A DNA stretch of 6,484 nt, from positions 1 to 6,484 of the forward strand of contig JAQTVU010000143.1 in the NCBI GenBank assembly GCA_028706695.1, in the 5' to 3' direction. Origin of the DNA: Mycobacterium sp. (GTDB lineage Bacteria; Actinomycetota; Actinomycetes; Mycobacteriales; Mycobacteriaceae). A model generated the notes under the pieces. That model saw only the letters and a program-made list of their open reading frames with translations, had not been told where the DNA came from and did no database searches. Below, in pieces: positions 4,892 through 6,484 of the stretch. Made by a program: the position numbers and the translations under genes. Each line of letters begins with the position of its first letter. The stretch's first letter is position 1.

Positions 4892-6185
4892 CTAGTAACT
4901 TCCCCGAAAGGCGTTTGAGGCCGGTACCGTCTTGGCTTGGGCTTGCTCGGACATTCCTTCTACTTCCCTTCTCTCCCAGCCCTTTCCGGCTTCCTGTACA
5001 GCTTCCTCCCGGCTGGGAGGGCTGGTCAGGGCGTGCCGGATCGGCCCGGGAGAGCGGCGAATCAGTTGATCATGCGAGGCCGAGGTCAGCGGTGGGCGAC
5101 CCGGCGGCCCGGTCGCTGCGGGGCGGCCAGGCCGTGGTGGGCCGGGCGCATGGCCGGTCGGGCGGACGGCAGCAACACGACTGGGGCGGTGGCCGGCGGT
5201 GCCGGTGCCGGTGCGGCGAGCCTGCACGAGCGCGGCGATCTTGACGCTGTTGCGGGTGAGCACGCCGAGCCCGCACCAGGTTCGGACGCCGGCGAGCCCC
5301 GTCGAGCACGGTGCGGTCCAGCCCGTAGCGGCGTTTGAAGTAGAAGATGCGTCCCTGGGCGCCGGTGCGCCAGTTGACCAGCCGGCGCAACCCGCCGCGG
5401 CCGTGCTCGACCTCGCGGCGAGCCGCCGACGGCTTGCCCTTGCGCGGGATGACCACGGTCTTGACCGCGAGCTCGGTGAGCGCCTCGTCGACTTTGGCTT
5501 CGCCGTAGCCGCGGTCGGCGGTCACCGCGCCCGGCGCCTTGCCGAACACGCCCTTGATCCGGCCGATCACCCGCGCCGCGACAGCTGGCAGCCCCGGTGG
5601 ACACCGTAGTGCAGCACGATCCCGTCGGTGTCGTCGCTGAACTGCGCCTGGTAGCCGAACTCCACCGGTTTGCCCAGCCGTCCGTTGGCGATCGGGCGCG
5701 CATCCGGGTCGTGCAGCCACACCAGCCGGGTCGCCGCGGCGGACGTGAGACCGGATAGCCGGGTGCGGGTCTGCTCGATCACCCGCTCCGCCGCCAGCTG
5801 CCCGGACGCGGTCTCACCTTGGCGGTGCAGGTGGCGGCGGGCGTTGACCAGCACCCGGGCCGGCGGCCTTGACCAGGAGCGCCTGATTCAGCGCCTCGAT
5901 CACCTGCGACTCGCAGCGGGTGGTGACCTTGCCTAGCAGTAACTTCGGCCTAGCGTGCACGGGTGCGGCACCGGCGCGCCCGGCGACATCCGGCAAAACC
6001 CGACCAGCAGATCGAATCGGCGACCTCCCGGCACAACGTCCCATAGCCCAGCCGGTAGCGGTGCTTGAGGAACATCATCCGTCCAGCAGCTTGTCCGCCG
6101 CGGCCAGCTCCTTGGGCAGATCCTGATATCCCGGCGCCAGAATCGTCTCCCGAAGTGTCTGCTGCGGGTTCGTGGTCGCCAGCAT
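4892..6185 (-). pseudogene. ISNCY-family DDE transposase, degraded by frameshifts and deletions
   Basis: Pieces of one transposase occur in order on the minus strand. From ATG 6185: QQTLRETILAPGYQDLPKEL, then (about 6078) MMFLKHRYRLGYGTLCREVA, then (about 5910) TTRCESQVIEALNQALLVKA, then VLVNARRHLHRQGETASGQL and LHDPDARPIANGRLGKPVEF (about 5850-5660), then APGAVTADRGYGEAKVDEAL (about 5525) and WCGLGVLTRNSVKIAALVQA (about 5250). Joining them needs at least four frame changes, including one extra G in the run at 5297-5300. About 90 residues, with the first catalytic Asp, are missing near 5860, and a shorter gap lies near 5600. The second Asp is kept (5514-5516), but the expected catalytic Glu appears as Gln (5355-5357). 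A complete protein would be nearer 450-480 residues. The last frame stays open to TAG 4892, but its tail beyond about 5200 is not clearly transposase. It is inactive. Confidence 0.85.
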
Positions 6186-6317
6186 GAGGACTCGATTCTC
6201 ATCCACCACAAGCCATTTCCCGGATCATCCCGCCATTCGTCCAACTCATCCGTGCGGCGCGCCGACATCCCCCAGGTCAGAGCCACAATCCCAGCAGCCT
6301 TTTCGAGGCGAAGTAGC

Positions 6318-6339
6318 TACTAAGGAGTTCATTAGTAGG
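6318..6339. repeat. 7-bp inverted repeat after the IS630-like gene
   Basis: CTACTAA at 6318-6324 and TTAGTAG at 6333-6339 flank eight bases, just downstream of the stop at 6346-6348 on the minus strand. A second small palindrome AGTAGCTACT (6313-6322) overlaps it. This AT-richer patch may be part of the terminal repeat of the IS630-like element or a weak terminator. Confidence 0.45.
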
Positions 6340-6345
6340 TTGAGT

Positions 6346-6484
6346 CATGCGGTGATATAGGCCAGGTTGGGGTCGCGGAAGAATCCTTCGACTAGGTGCG
6401 GAAGTCTTTGTAAGCGGCGCAGTGCATTGCCGGCCTTGGTTTTGAGGTCGTCTTTGCTGGTGACGCCGGTCTTGCCGATGCGGT
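6346..6484 (-). CDS. IS630-like transposase, C-terminal fragment entering from the right edge
   Basis: The minus strand is open from the right edge to TGA 6346-6348, giving 46 codons: RIGKTGVTSKDDLKTKAGNA followed by LRRLQRLPHLVEGFFRDPNL and AYITA. The Leu/Arg-rich helix followed by a short hydrophobic end resembles the C-termini of actinobacterial IS630-family (DDE superfamily endonuclease) transposases. The catalytic DDE residues would lie to the right, outside the window, so whether the gene is intact is unknown. Its downstream flank runs straight into the upstream region of the ISNCY pseudogene, with no gene between. Confidence 0.65.

Noticed and set aside
4632..4895. Plus-strand 87-codon frame
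   Set aside because: Start has no convincing ribosome site and the sequence matches nothing I recognise; it lies in a degraded region with open frames on both strands.
4973..5019. 9-bp inverted repeat CTCCCAGCC/GGCTGGGAG
   Set aside because: The loop is 29 bases and no element boundary or gene end coincides; not enough to call a terminal repeat.
5199..5609. Plus-strand 136-codon frame
   Set aside because: Antisense of the ISNCY transposase pseudogene.
1..6484. CRISPR array, tRNA or rRNA
   Set aside because: No regularly spaced repeats and no tRNA- or rRNA-like conserved sequence were seen on either strand.

Overview
The window is high-GC DNA with codon use and protein families typical of Actinomycetota. 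The mobile-element and toxin-antitoxin families resemble those of Mycobacteriales (Mycobacterium, Rhodococcus, Gordonia), but the genus cannot be fixed from the sequence. It is accessory DNA, a patchwork of at least five mobile-element remnants around a small cargo. No rRNA, tRNA, CRISPR array or core metabolic gene was seen.

Left to right: (1) 1-739, minus: an ExeA/TniB-type AAA+ transposition ATPase that runs off the left edge. Only about a dozen codons of its expected DDE transposase partner may survive (736-777) before unrelated sequence begins. (2) 806-2823, plus: an uncharacterised gene of about 587 codons interrupted by one in-frame amber codon (1820-1822), then an 85-aa uncharacterised gene joined to it by a GTGA overlap. 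(3) 2867-3438, minus: a ribbon-helix-helix-like antitoxin and a Doc/Fic toxin, also overlapping by GTGA, with an 18-bp-arm inverted repeat upstream (3456-3498) that looks like the autoregulatory operator. The toxin has Gln where Doc has its Fic-motif His. (4) 3635-4294, minus: the tail of a Tn554-like element, made of a DUF6262 (TnpC-like) gene preceded by the frameshifted C-terminus of a probable tyrosine recombinase (TnpB-like). The tail is cut at 4295 by an IS21-type terminus with 24-bp-spaced repeats. (5) 4346-4891: no convincing gene, but several strong hairpins. (6) 4892-6185, minus: an ISNCY-type transposase pseudogene with several frameshifts and deletions. (7) 6346-6484, minus: the C-terminus of an IS630-like transposase entering from the right edge.

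The only module that looks complete is the toxin-antitoxin pair with its operator; the 85-aa gene is also intact. Everything else is partial or broken, as expected for a hotspot of repeated insertion and decay. I found no clear new multi-gene system. The best leads are the His-to-Gln Doc toxin, the amber-split gene with its coupled small partner, and the frameshifted recombinase tail whose ancestral end can be read in another frame.
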